Shown here one piece after another: positions 55,828-64,000 of a stretch of 64,000 nucleotides of DNA. The stretch is from Paracidovorax wautersii (GTDB lineage Bacteria; Pseudomonadota; Gammaproteobacteria; Burkholderiales; Burkholderiaceae_C). The notes beneath the pieces are model-generated. The model had not been told where the DNA came from, ran no database searches, and saw nothing but the letters and a program-made list of their open reading frames with translations. Within the stretch, counting starts at the first letter, position 1. Each line of letters opens with the position of its first letter. Location: contig NZ_JAVIZX010000001.1 of NCBI RefSeq assembly GCF_031453675.1, positions 1,612,001 through 1,676,000 of the forward strand. Reading direction: 5' to 3'. Both the position numbers and the translations under genes were made by a program.

Positions 55828-58800
55828 ATGCCAATGACCGAAACGCCTTCCCACCCCACACGCCTGCTGCGATTCATGGCGGGGTTTGCGCGGTGGTCGC
55901 TGGGGCTGCTGTTGGCCTTCTGGCTGTTGCTGGCAGCCGCCTGGGGGGTGCTTCATGGCTGGATTGTGCCGCGTATCGGCGATTTCCGTCCGCAGCTGGA
56001 GGCGCAAGCCGGGCGCGCCCTGGGGGTACCCGTTCGCATCGGCGCCATCGGCGCACGTTCCGAGGGCCTGATCCCCTCGGTCGAGCTGGGCAACGTGGCC
56101 CTGCTGGACGCCCAGGGCCGCGAGGCCCTGCGCCTGCCGCGGGTGGTGGTGGCCGTCTCGCCCCGCTCCCTGCTCAAGCTCGGATTCGAGCAGCTCTATA
56201 TAGAAGGGCCTGAGCTGGACGTGCGGCGCGAGCGCGACGGGCGCATCTTCGTGGCCGGGCTGGCGTTCCGCGAGAGCGGCGAGCCGGGCGACAGCAGCGC
56301 CGCGGCCGACTGGCTGTTCTCCCAGGCCGAGGTCGCCATCCGCGGCGGCACGCTGCGCTGGACGGACGAGCTGCGCGGCGCGCCGCCCCTGGCGCTGAGC
56401 GAGGTGGATCTGGTGCTGCGCAACCGCGGCTGGCGGCATGGTCTGCGCCTGGATGCCACGCCGCCGGCCGAATGGGGTGACCGCTTCACCGTCACCGGCC
56501 AGTTCCGCCAGCCGCTGCTGACCACCCATGGCGGCGCCTGGCAGCGCTGGAACGGTCAGCTGTACGCCGACTTCAAGCGGGTGGACGTCTCGCGCCTGAA
56601 CCAGCATGCCGATGTGGGCGCCCGGGTGGCCGGCGGCCACGGCGCCGTGCGGGCCTGGGCGGACGTGCAGCGCGGCGAGGTCGTCGGCGGCACGGCGGAT
56701 GTGGCCCTGGCCGGCGTGCAGGCCACGCTGGGCGAGCAGTTGCAGCCGCTGGCGCTGCAGTCGGTGGCCGGGCGGCTGGGCGGGCAGCGCTTTCCGGATG
56801 GGTTCGAGTTTTCCACGCGGGGCCTGCAGTTCCTGACGGCCGACGGCATGCGCTGGCCCGGCGGCAACCTCATGGTGCGCCACACCGGCCGCGACCGCCC
56901 CGGCCAGGAGCAGGGTGAACTGCGGGCCGACCGGCTGGACCTGGCGGCACTGGCCCTGATCGCCAGCCGGCTGCCGATGGGCGAGGCGGTGCACGGCGCG
57001 TTGGACACGTATGCGCCGGCGGGCCTGGTGGACGAAGTGCAGGCGACCTGGCGCGGCCCGCTGTCCGCGCCGCAGCAGTACCAGGTGCGCGGTGCCGTCT
57101 CCGGCCTGGCGCTGGCGGCGCAGACGCCCGTGGCGAAGGCTCCCCGTGTGGCGGGCCTGAGCGGGGCCAATGTGCAGTTCGACCTGACGCAGACCGGTGG
57201 CAAGGCCACGCTGGCGATGGCCGACGGCGCGCTGCTGCTGCCGCAGGTGTTCGAGGAAGCCCTGGTGCCGGTGGACCGGCTGGACGGCACCGTGCGCTGG
57301 CAGATCGAGGGCGACCAGCTGGCCGTGCAGGCCACCGACCTGCGTTTTGCCAATGCCGATGCGCAGGGCGAGGCGCGCCTGTCGTGGCACACGGCCGATC
57401 CCGCCCGCTCGCCGGGCCGGTCGCGCTTTCCCGGCGTGCTCGACCTGTCGGGCTCGCTGGAGCGCGCGGACGGCACACGGGTGCACCGCTACCTGCCGCT
57501 GGCGATTCCGCCGGATACGCGGCACTACGTGCGCGACGCCGTCACGGCCGGCACGGTGAGCCAGGCGCAGTTCCGCGTCAAGGGCGACCTGCACGACCTG
57601 CCGTTCAACCGGCCGTCGCAGGGCGATTTCCACATCGCGGCCAAGGTCAAGGGCGTCACCTATGCCTATGTGCCGCCCGCCCTGCAGAAGGCGGGCGAGC
57701 GGCCCTGGCCGGCCCTCACCGACCTGCAGGGCGAGCTGGTGTTCGACCGCTCCTCCATGGCGGTCAAGGACGCCACCGGGAGCTTCGCCGGCGCGGCCCC
57801 GGTGCGTGTGCAGAAGGTGAATGCCCGCATTCCCGATCTGGCGCATACCGTGGTGGGCGTGGCTGCGGACGTGCGCGCACCGCTGGGTGACATGCTGGCG
57901 CTGGTGGGCAGCACGCACATCGGGCAGTTGCTCAGCGGCGCGCTGGACCAGGCCAGCGCCACGGGCCCGGGCCAGCTGAGCCTGAACCTGAGCCTGCCCA
58001 TCAGCCATATCGACCAGTCCAAGGTGCAGGGCACGGTGACCCTGGCCGGCAATGATGTCCGTATCGTCCCGGATGCGCCGACCATCTCCCGGGCCCGCGG
58101 GGCGGTGCAGTTCACAGAAAGCGGATTCACGCTCGCCGGCATCCAGGGGCGGGCGCTGGGCGGCGACGTGCGCGTCCAGGGCGGCATGAAGGGTGCCGCC
58201 ACGCCCGCCGGCGCGGGCAATGGGGCCGGGAGTGCCGCCGAGTCGGCCGTGCAGGTGCGCGCCCAGGGGGTGGCCACGGCGGAGGGTCTTCGCCAGGCCA
58301 GCGAGATCACGATGCTGTCGCGCCTGGCGCAGAAGGCCACGGGCAGCGCGCCGTATGCGCTCACCCTGGGTATCCGCCGCGGCGTGCCCGAGGTCTTGGT
58401 CACCACCAACCTGCAGGGCATGGCGCTGGCGCTGCCCGCGCCGCTGGGCAAGCCGGCCGATGCCAGCCTGCCCGTACGCTTCGAGACACAGCTCACGCGG
58501 GAGTCGCTGGCAGCGGCCGCCCCCGGCGCGGCCCCGCCGCCGCTGCGCGACCAGATGGTGCTGGACGTGGACGGCATCGGCTCGGTCACCTACGTGCGCG
58601 AGCTCGGTGGTGCCCAGCCGCGCGTCCTGCGCGGGGCCATCGCCCTGGGACTGGCGCCCGGCGAGTCGGCCCCGCTGCCCGCCAGCGGCGTGGCCGCCAA
58701 CGTGCAGTTGCCGGAGGTGGACGTGCAGGTCTGGGAGGCGGCTCTGCAGGTGCCCGACACCTTGGCCGCCACGACGGCCTCCACGGCCGCGGCGCCCCCT

Positions 58801-60069
58801 GCATCGGAGGCGGCAGCGGCTGCCGGCGGCGAGGCCAGCGTGTCGGCCAAAGCAGAGGCCAACGGAGCCGCCGCGGCGCAGGAATACCTTCCTTCCCAGA
58901 TCGCGCTGCGTGCGCGCAGCTTCACCATGCAGGGCCGCACGCTGCACAACGTGGTGGTGGGCGGCTCGCGCGAAGGCAGCACCTGGCGCGCCAACCTCGA
59001 TGCCACCGAGCTGAGCGGCTATGTCGAGTACCGGCAGGGCGCGGCCGCAGCGGCGGACGGCGCCCCGCCGCAATTCTTCGCGCGCCTGGCGCGGCTGGCC
59101 ATCCCGCAGGCTGCGGCCACGCAGGTCGACTCGCTGCTGGACGAGAAACCCGCCAGCACGCTGCCTTCGCTGGATATCGTGGTGCAGGACTTCGAACTGC
59201 GCGGGCGCCGTCTGGGCCGCATCGAGATCGAGGCACAGAACCGCGCCGTCGGCGGGGGTCAGCGCGAATGGCGTCTGGGCAGGTTCAACCTCATCGCGCC
59301 CGAGGCGACCCTCACCTCCAGCGGGCGCTGGGGCCTGGTGCCGGGCACCAGCGGCGAGGGCGCGCAGCGCCGCACCGTCATGGACTTCCGTCTGGACATC
59401 CGCGATTCGGGTGACCTGCTGTCGCGCTTCGGCATGGACGGCGTGGTGCGGCGTGGCAAGGGCCGCATGGAAGGGCAGATCGCCTGGATGGGCGCGCCCA
59501 TCAGCCCCGACTACCGTTCCATGACCGGGCAGATGAACGTGAACGTGGAGTCCGGCCAGTTCCTCAAGGCCGATCCGGGCCTGGCCAAGCTGCTCAGCGT
59601 GCTGAGTTTGCAGTCGCTGCCGCGCCGCCTGACGCTGGACTTCCGCGATGTGTTCAGCGAGGGCTTCGCCTTCGACTTCGTGCGCGGAGACGTGCGCGTG
59701 GAGCAGGGCGTGGCCACCACCAACAACCTGCAGATGAAGGGCGTGAACGCGGCCGTGCTCATGGAAGGCAGCGCCGACATTGACCGCGAGACGCAGAACC
59801 TGCACGTGGTGGTGGTGCCCGAGATCAACGCCATGACCGCGTCCCTGGTGGCCACGGCGATCAACCCCGTCGTCGGGCTGGGCAGCTTCCTGGCCCAGGT
59901 GTTCCTGCGCGGGCCCCTGGTACAGGCGGCCACGCAGGAGTTCCGCATCGACGGCACCTGGGCCGACCCGCGCATCGAGCGCGTGGCGCGCCGCAAGCCT
60001 GCACCGGGCACCGGCGGCGCTGCGCCCGATGCCTCTTCGACGAATCCCTCTTCCGGAGAAGCCTCATGA
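55828..60069 (+). CDS. yhdP: YhdP-family AsmA-like envelope protein
   Basis: Very large envelope protein of 1413 residues. One N-terminal membrane helix (about 25-43, SLGLLLAFWLLLAAAWGVLH) is followed by a periplasmic region made of long beta-strand repeats, as in YhdP/TamB-type bridge proteins that carry phospholipids to the outer membrane. Recognisable blocks are the DUF3971-type LPRVVVAVSPRSLLKLGFEQ, the QVDSLLDEKPASTLPSLDIV segment and the AsmA-C-type end (ADPGLAKLLSVLSLQSLPRR). Starts at 55828 or 55834 are both possible. The stop overlaps the Nit amidase start as ATGA. Divergent from glnE over 173 bp containing a CATAAT hexamer. Confidence 0.9.
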   Translation: MPMTETPSHPTRLLRFMAGFARWSLGLLLAFWLLLAAAWGVLHGWIVPRIGDFRPQLEAQAGRALGVPVRIGAIGARSEGLIPSVELGNVALLDAQGREALRLPRVVVAVSPRSLLKLGFEQLYIEGPELDVRRERDGRIFVAGLAFRESGEPGDSSAAADWLFSQAEVAIRGGTLRWTDELRGAPPLALSEVDLVLRNRGWRHGLRLDATPPAEWGDRFTVTGQFRQPLLTTHGGAWQRWNGQLYADFKRVDVSRLNQHADVGARVAGGHGAVRAWADVQRGEVVGGTADVALAGVQATLGEQLQPLALQSVAGRLGGQRFPDGFEFSTRGLQFLTADGMRWPGGNLMVRHTGRDRPGQEQGELRADRLDLAALALIASRLPMGEAVHGALDTYAPAGLVDEVQATWRGPLSAPQQYQVRGAVSGLALAAQTPVAKAPRVAGLSGANVQFDLTQTGGKATLAMADGALLLPQVFEEALVPVDRLDGTVRWQIEGDQLAVQATDLRFANADAQGEARLSWHTADPARSPGRSRFPGVLDLSGSLERADGTRVHRYLPLAIPPDTRHYVRDAVTAGTVSQAQFRVKGDLHDLPFNRPSQGDFHIAAKVKGVTYAYVPPALQKAGERPWPALTDLQGELVFDRSSMAVKDATGSFAGAAPVRVQKVNARIPDLAHTVVGVAADVRAPLGDMLALVGSTHIGQLLSGALDQASATGPGQLSLNLSLPISHIDQSKVQGTVTLAGNDVRIVPDAPTISRARGAVQFTESGFTLAGIQGRALGGDVRVQGGMKGAATPAGAGNGAGSAAESAVQVRAQGVATAEGLRQASEITMLSRLAQKATGSAPYALTLGIRRGVPEVLVTTNLQGMALALPAPLGKPADASLPVRFETQLTRESLAAAAPGAAPPPLRDQMVLDVDGIGSVTYVRELGGAQPRVLRGAIALGLAPGESAPLPASGVAANVQLPEVDVQVWEAALQVPDTLAATTASTAAAPPASEAAAAAGGEASVSAKAEANGAAAAQEYLPSQIALRARSFTMQGRTLHNVVVGGSREGSTWRANLDATELSGYVEYRQGAAAAADGAPPQFFARLARLAIPQAAATQVDSLLDEKPASTLPSLDIVVQDFELRGRRLGRIEIEAQNRAVGGGQREWRLGRFNLIAPEATLTSSGRWGLVPGTSGEGAQRRTVMDFRLDIRDSGDLLSRFGMDGVVRRGKGRMEGQIAWMGAPISPDYRSMTGQMNVNVESGQFLKADPGLAKLLSVLSLQSLPRRLTLDFRDVFSEGFAFDFVRGDVRVEQGVATTNNLQMKGVNAAVLMEGSADIDRETQNLHVVVVPEINAMTASLVATAINPVVGLGSFLAQVFLRGPLVQAATQEFRIDGTWADPRIERVARRKPAPGTGGAAPDASSTNPSSGEAS

Positions 60070-60881
60070 AAGTCGCTGCCTTGCAGATGGTGTCGGGCGC
60101 CTCGCTCGACGCCAACCTCGCCCAGGCCCGCACGCTGCTGGCCGAGGCCGCGGCGCAGGGCGCCGAACTGGCCGTGCTGCCCGAGTACTTCTGCTTCATG
60201 GGTGCGCGCGATACGGACAAGATCGCGCTGCGCGAGACCCAGGGCGAGGGCCCCATCCAGCGCTTCCTGGCCGATGCCGCACGCGAGTTCGGCCTGTGGG
60301 TCGTCGGCGGCACGCTGCCGCTGGCCTGCGACAGCGACACCCAGGTCTTCAACACCACGCTGGCCTTCGACCCCACCGGCGCCTGCGTGGCGCGCTACGA
60401 CAAGATCCACCTGTTCCGCTTCGAGAACGGCGCCGAGCGTTTCGACGAGGCGGCCGTCATCCGCGCGGGCCACGCACCGGCGCGCTTCACCCTGACCGCG
60501 CGCGACGGCACCGCCTGGCGCGTGGGGCTGTCGGTCTGCTACGACCTGCGGTTTCCCGAGCTGTACCGCCAGCATGCGAAGGCCGGCGTGGACCTGCTGC
60601 TGGTCCCCAGCGCCTTCACCCATACCACCGGCCGGGCCCACTGGGAGGTGCTGCTGCGCGCCCGCGCGGTGGAGAACCTCGCCTATGTGCTGGCGCCCGC
60701 CCAGGGCGGCACGCACGAGAACGGCCGCCGCACCTGGGGCCACAGCATGCTGGTGGATCCGTGGGGCAGCGTGCAGGCCCAGCGGCCGGAAGGGGCGGGC
60801 GTGGTGCTGGGTTCGCTCGACCCGGCCTTTCTCCGGCAGGTGCGCACGCAGCTGCCGGCGCTCGACCACTGCGTGCTGTAA
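60066..60881 (+). CDS. Carbon-nitrogen hydrolase of the Nit type (deaminated glutathione amidase-like)
   Basis: Nitrilase-superfamily amidase of 271 residues with the catalytic triad Glu40 (AVLPEYF), Lys113 (YDKIHLF) and Cys158 (SVCYDLRFPELY). The RFPELYRQHA and AFTHTTGRAHWEVLLRARAV blocks match the Nit1/YbeM branch, which hydrolyses deaminated glutathione, a metabolite-repair reaction. Its ATG overlaps the yhdP stop. In related genomes I recall a TldD protease gene following; here a sensor kinase gene follows instead after 150 bp. Confidence 0.9.
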   Translation: MKVAALQMVSGASLDANLAQARTLLAEAAAQGAELAVLPEYFCFMGARDTDKIALRETQGEGPIQRFLADAAREFGLWVVGGTLPLACDSDTQVFNTTLAFDPTGACVARYDKIHLFRFENGAERFDEAAVIRAGHAPARFTLTARDGTAWRVGLSVCYDLRFPELYRQHAKAGVDLLLVPSAFTHTTGRAHWEVLLRARAVENLAYVLAPAQGGTHENGRRTWGHSMLVDPWGSVQAQRPEGAGVVLGSLDPAFLRQVRTQLPALDHCVL

Positions 60882-61031
60882 TTCCGCCCGCGCCGCAGAA
60901 TCCAGGCCCTGGCGCCGCGCAGGTGCGCGACGCCCCACCACCGACATGACATCCTTCATCGGCCGCTTTGGCGGCTTTCTTGCGACGGGCCCGCACCCGC
61001 TGCGGTCTGCGCAACGCCCGGGAGGCTCCGC

Positions 61032-63125
61032 ATGAGCAGCGCCGCCGTGCCCGATCCTGCGCCGGACGCCACCGTGGGCGCCGGGCTCGGTGTGGACGCG
61101 CCCCTGCCCTGGCGCCGCTGGCACACGGCCTGGCGCCGCTGGTCGCTGTGGACGCTGCTGGTGGCGCTGGTCGTCAGCATGCTGATCACGCTGGTCTGGC
61201 TGGCGGGACGCTATGAGGCCAGCCAGGTGCAGAGCAAGCTGGAGCGCGATACGGCCGATGCGGTGGCCGACATCCGCATGGCCTTCTCGCACAACCTGCA
61301 GAGCCTGCAGGCGCTGCAGGCCAACGGGCCCGACCTCGCCTCGTGGGAGAGCCGCGCCACCGACCTGCTGAGCGCGCGCCGCGAGCTGGTGCGCGTGGAG
61401 TGGCGCGACAGCCAGCTGCGCCTGCACGCCCATGCCGAGACGCCTTACCGCCCCATGCAGTGGGACGCCGAGGCCCGTGGCACCACGCACTCCGACATCG
61501 CCATGGCCTGCAGCAATGCGCGGCGCATCGGCGGGCCGTCGTACTCCAGCAGCTATTTCCAGCCGCAGCGCGACGGCATGGGCTCCGAGATGATGGAGCT
61601 GTGCGTGCCCCTCATCGACGGCGGCCGCTTCACGGGCTTCCTGGTGGCGACGTACGCGCTGCAGAACGTGCTGGTAGACCTGGTGGCACCCAATCTGCAG
61701 CGCGGGCAGGAGGTGTCCTTCACCGAGGCCGACGGCACCCGCCTGGCCATGGTCGGGGCCATGCGGCGCGGTTCGCGCATGTTCACCGCGCAGCAGCTGT
61801 TCGACCTGCCGGGGGCGACGCTCGTGCTGCGCATGGACAGCTGGCACAGCGCGCCCAGCGTGTTCCCCAACGTGCTCACGGCGCTGGTCACCGCCATGTC
61901 GATCGCGCTGGTGACAGTGCTCGTCGTGCTGGTGCGCGACAACCGCCGCCGCCTGCGCGCCGAGCGCGACCTGGCCGATGCGCTGGCCTTCCGCAAGGCC
62001 ATGGAAGACTCGCTGGTCACCGGCCTGCGCGCCCGCGACCTGCAGGGCCGCATCACCTACGTCAACCCGGCCTTCTGCGAGATGGTGGGCTTCACGGCGC
62101 AGGAGCTGGTGGGGCTGTCGGTACCGCTGCCTTATTGGCCGCCGGAGTTCGCGCAGGAGTACAGCGAACGCCAGGTGATCCGCCTGTCGGGCCAGCAGAT
62201 TCCGCCACGCGAAGGCTACGAGTCGACCTTCATGCGGCGCGATGGCACGCGCTTTCCCGTGATGATCTACGAGGCGCCGCTGATCAACGCGCAGGGGCTG
62301 CACACCGGGTGGATGAGCTCCTTCCTCGACGTGAGTGACCAGCGCCGCATCGAGGAGCTGTCGCGCACCTCCCAGGAGCGCCTGCAGGCCACGGCGCGGC
62401 TGGCCACGGTGGGCGAGATGGCTTCGCTGCTGAGCCACGAGCTGAACCAGCCGCTGGCCGCCATCTCCAGCTATGCCAACGGATCGCTCAACCTGCTGGC
62501 GGCGCCGGATGGCGCGCCCGACCAGCCGCCCGAGCCCGACGCGCTCAAGGATGTGCACACGGCCATGCAGCGCATCGCCCAGCAGGCCGAGCGCGCCGGG
62601 CGGGTCATCAAGAGCGTGCACGACTTCGTGCGCCGGCGCGACCAGTCACGCGAGACCGTCCCGGCGCGCGACCTCTTCGATGCGGTGATGCCCATCATCC
62701 GGCTGCAGGCCCGCAAGCTGGCGGTGCGCGTGCACATCGACATCGAGCCCGGCCTGCCGCCGGTGCTGTGCGACCGCACCATGGTCGAGCAGGTGCTGCT
62801 CAACCTGGCGCGCAACGCCATGCAGGCCATGGACGACCCGCAGATCCACCCGCGCGTGCTCGACCTGCGGGTGCGCCGCGCCGCGTCGAATGCCAGCCAG
62901 ACCTGGCTGGAGTTCTCGGTGGGCGACATCGGCGTGGGCATCCCCAGGGAGGTGGGCGAGCGCCTGTTCACGCCTTTCTTCACCACGCGCAGCGAGGGCA
63001 TGGGCCTGGGCCTGTCGCTGTGCCGCACGGTGGTCGAGCAGCACGGAGGCTTTCTCGGCCATGCCGCGCGCGAACCGCGTGGTACGGTATTCACTTTCAC
63101 CCTGCCCGCCGCGCCCGAGGCCTGA
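61032..63125 (+). CDS. PAS-domain sensor histidine kinase (DctS/FixL-like)
   Basis: Sensor kinase of 697 residues. Two membrane helices (about 40-60 and 283-303) bracket a periplasmic sensor domain of about 220 residues. A PAS domain (about 325-440; GRITYVNPAFCEMVGFTAQE) precedes the HisKA domain with phospho-acceptor His469 (LLSHELNQPLAAIS) and the ATPase domain (NLARNAMQAMDDP, GDIGVGIP, GMGLGLSLCRTVVE). The layout resembles DctS, which senses C4-dicarboxylates in the periplasm. The cognate regulator follows after 136 bp. Confidence 0.92.
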   Translation: MSSAAVPDPAPDATVGAGLGVDAPLPWRRWHTAWRRWSLWTLLVALVVSMLITLVWLAGRYEASQVQSKLERDTADAVADIRMAFSHNLQSLQALQANGPDLASWESRATDLLSARRELVRVEWRDSQLRLHAHAETPYRPMQWDAEARGTTHSDIAMACSNARRIGGPSYSSSYFQPQRDGMGSEMMELCVPLIDGGRFTGFLVATYALQNVLVDLVAPNLQRGQEVSFTEADGTRLAMVGAMRRGSRMFTAQQLFDLPGATLVLRMDSWHSAPSVFPNVLTALVTAMSIALVTVLVVLVRDNRRRLRAERDLADALAFRKAMEDSLVTGLRARDLQGRITYVNPAFCEMVGFTAQELVGLSVPLPYWPPEFAQEYSERQVIRLSGQQIPPREGYESTFMRRDGTRFPVMIYEAPLINAQGLHTGWMSSFLDVSDQRRIEELSRTSQERLQATARLATVGEMASLLSHELNQPLAAISSYANGSLNLLAAPDGAPDQPPEPDALKDVHTAMQRIAQQAERAGRVIKSVHDFVRRRDQSRETVPARDLFDAVMPIIRLQARKLAVRVHIDIEPGLPPVLCDRTMVEQVLLNLARNAMQAMDDPQIHPRVLDLRVRRAASNASQTWLEFSVGDIGVGIPREVGERLFTPFFTTRSEGMGLGLSLCRTVVEQHGGFLGHAAREPRGTVFTFTLPAAPEA

Positions 63126-63261
63126 CGCCGCAGGCCTCGGCCCCGATGGCGGGGCCTTCCCCGACAATGCATCGCATGAAATCCCAGATCCCAGGCGCCG
63201 GCCGCGGCGCCGTCCCTTTGCACCGCCCGGGCCGGGTGGCGTCCCTCCGGGTGGCCGGCTG

Positions 63262-63900
63262 ATGGAGCCCGTCTCTAACGCCACCGTCTACATCGTCGAC
63301 GACGACGCCGGCGTGCGCGAGGCCCTGGCCTGGCTGTTGCGCTCGCGCCGTCTGCCCAGCGAATCGTTTGACAGTGCCGAGGCCTTCGAGGCCATGCTGG
63401 CCGAGCGCGCCGCCCACGGCGGGCGGCAGCGCCAGCCCTGTTGCCTGTTGCTGGATGTGCGCATGACCGGCATGAGCGGGCTGGCCCTGTTCGACAAGCT
63501 GGTGGAGCGGGGCGACATCGCCGCCATGCCCGTGATCTTCCTCACCGGGCATGCCGACGTGCCCACGGCCGTGGCCACGGTCAAGCGGGGTGCCTTCGAC
63601 TTCTGCGAGAAGCCTTTTTCCGACAACCTGCTGGTGGACCGCATCCAGGGGGCGCTGGCGCTGTCCGCCGCGCACATGGAAGAGCGGCGCGCACAGCATG
63701 AGCTGCAGGACCGCCTGGCCGACCTGACTGACCGTGAGCGCGACGTGATGCGCCTGGTGGTGGAGGGCCTGCCCAACAAGCTCATCGCCGACCAGCTGGA
63801 CATCAGCGTGCGCACGGTGGAGGTGCACCGCTCGCGCGTGTTCGACAAGATGCAGGTGAAGTCCGCCGTCGAACTGGCCAACCTGCTGCGCAGCCTTTAG
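63262..63900 (+). CDS. FixJ/DctR-family response regulator
   Basis: Response regulator of 212 residues. The receiver has an acidic pocket (YIVDDDAG), phospho-acceptor Asp65 (LLLDVRMTGMSG), the Thr in FLTGHAD and Lys117 (CEKPFS). The LuxR-type helix-turn-helix follows (LTDRERDVMRLVVEGLPNKLIADQLDISVRTVEVHRSRV). It matches the FixJ/DctR/TodT branch. It is the likely partner of the upstream kinase. Its TAG stop (63898-63900) overlaps the start of the inverted-repeat element by two bases. Confidence 0.93.
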   Translation: MEPVSNATVYIVDDDAGVREALAWLLRSRRLPSESFDSAEAFEAMLAERAAHGGRQRQPCCLLLDVRMTGMSGLALFDKLVERGDIAAMPVIFLTGHADVPTAVATVKRGAFDFCEKPFSDNLLVDRIQGALALSAAHMEERRAQHELQDRLADLTDRERDVMRLVVEGLPNKLIADQLDISVRTVEVHRSRVFDKMQVKSAVELANLLRSL

Positions 63901-64000
63901 AGCCTGTTTACGATCTCCCATGGGTCGCGCAGCGGTGTAGACGGGATGGATGCAAGGCGCGGTGCGCCGTGGATAGCCTGGCTATCCACCAGCGCCGCAA
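63899..64000. mobile_element. Second, truncated copy of the 38.9 kb MITE-like element
   Basis: AGAGCCTGTTTACGATCTC (63899-63917) matches the 38862 terminal repeat in 17 of 19 bases. An exact GTGGATAGC...GCTATCCAC palindrome (63969-63989) matches the centre of the first copy. The sequence between them is shorter and diverged, and the window ends inside it. The first bases coincide with the stop codon of the response-regulator gene. Confidence 0.75.

Noticed and set aside
55822-59805. A 1327-codon open frame on the minus strand opposite yhdP
   Set aside because: Same cause: third-position G+C bias opens the antisense frame; low-complexity composition, no domain or signal.
60946-61035. A 29-codon ORF overlapping the sensor kinase start as ATGA
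   Set aside because: No ribosome site precedes it, and such overlaps arise often by chance at this G+C content; not enough support for a leader peptide.
59511-62621. A 1036-codon minus-strand frame opposite the end of yhdP, the Nit amidase gene and the sensor kinase
   Set aside because: It crosses three well-supported genes; composition is typical of antisense frames.

Overview
The window looks like a chromosomal segment from a Comamonadaceae betaproteobacterium of the Acidovorax/Paracidovorax type. The evidence is uniformly high G+C, a MetH lacking its homocysteine domain behind a SAH riboswitch, the glcE-DUF1275-glcF order, a fused LivH-LivM permease, and several dispersed intergenic repeats I associate with this family. 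I see no rRNA, tRNA, CRISPR array or prophage. One complete MITE-like element and one truncated relative of it are present.

Layout. 1-10979 (minus strand): a tightly packed locus headed by a four-domain rhodanese protein, followed by three paralogous amino-acid-type binding proteins, an Ldh2-type dehydrogenase, a GlcD-type FAD oxidase, a PLP aminotransferase, two permeases, an ATPase and the start of a probable cupin thiol dioxygenase. Six neighbouring genes are joined by ATGA stop/start overlaps. 11141-14857: a lipoprotein, then metH under a SAH riboswitch. 15256-19057: a three-subunit membrane dehydrogenase (tri-haem cytochrome c, Tat-type small subunit, GMC flavoprotein). 19179-23622: housekeeping genes (aroK, YihY, DUF72, glycine-zipper protein, fpr). 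23923-28671: a branched-chain-type ABC transporter with fused permeases. 28730-32977: chloroperoxidase-like hydrolase, ohr with a divergent AraC regulator, LysR regulator with a divergent SDR. 33098-36566: chemoreceptor and comM.

36567-38849 is a nitrogen module: an NtrC-type site, a sigma-54 promoter, a small leader ORF, glnK and amtB, ending at a strong terminator. A 269-bp inverted-repeat element follows at once (38862-39130). 39246-43592 holds an SMP-30-like lactonase and glcE/glcF with a DUF1275 protein between them but no glcD. 43721-50201 holds a ProQ/FinO protein, a VOC protein, a WYL regulator with a DHFR-like protein, glutathione peroxidase, a small lipoprotein, an EamA transporter and lplT. 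50341-55654 holds alr, a NorE/NorF-like pair behind an FNR/DNR-type palindrome, and glnE. 55828-63900 holds yhdP coupled to a Nit amidase, then a DctS/DctR-like two-component pair. The window ends inside a second copy of the inverted-repeat element.

The most interesting parts are the rhodanese/aminotransferase/2-hydroxy-acid dehydrogenase/thiol-dioxygenase transport locus (an inferred thiol amino acid or mercapto-hydroxy-acid pathway), the MITE-like element with nested inverted repeats, the glnK-amtB leader, and the AraC/ohr intergenic region with three half-sites spaced exactly 21 bp apart.
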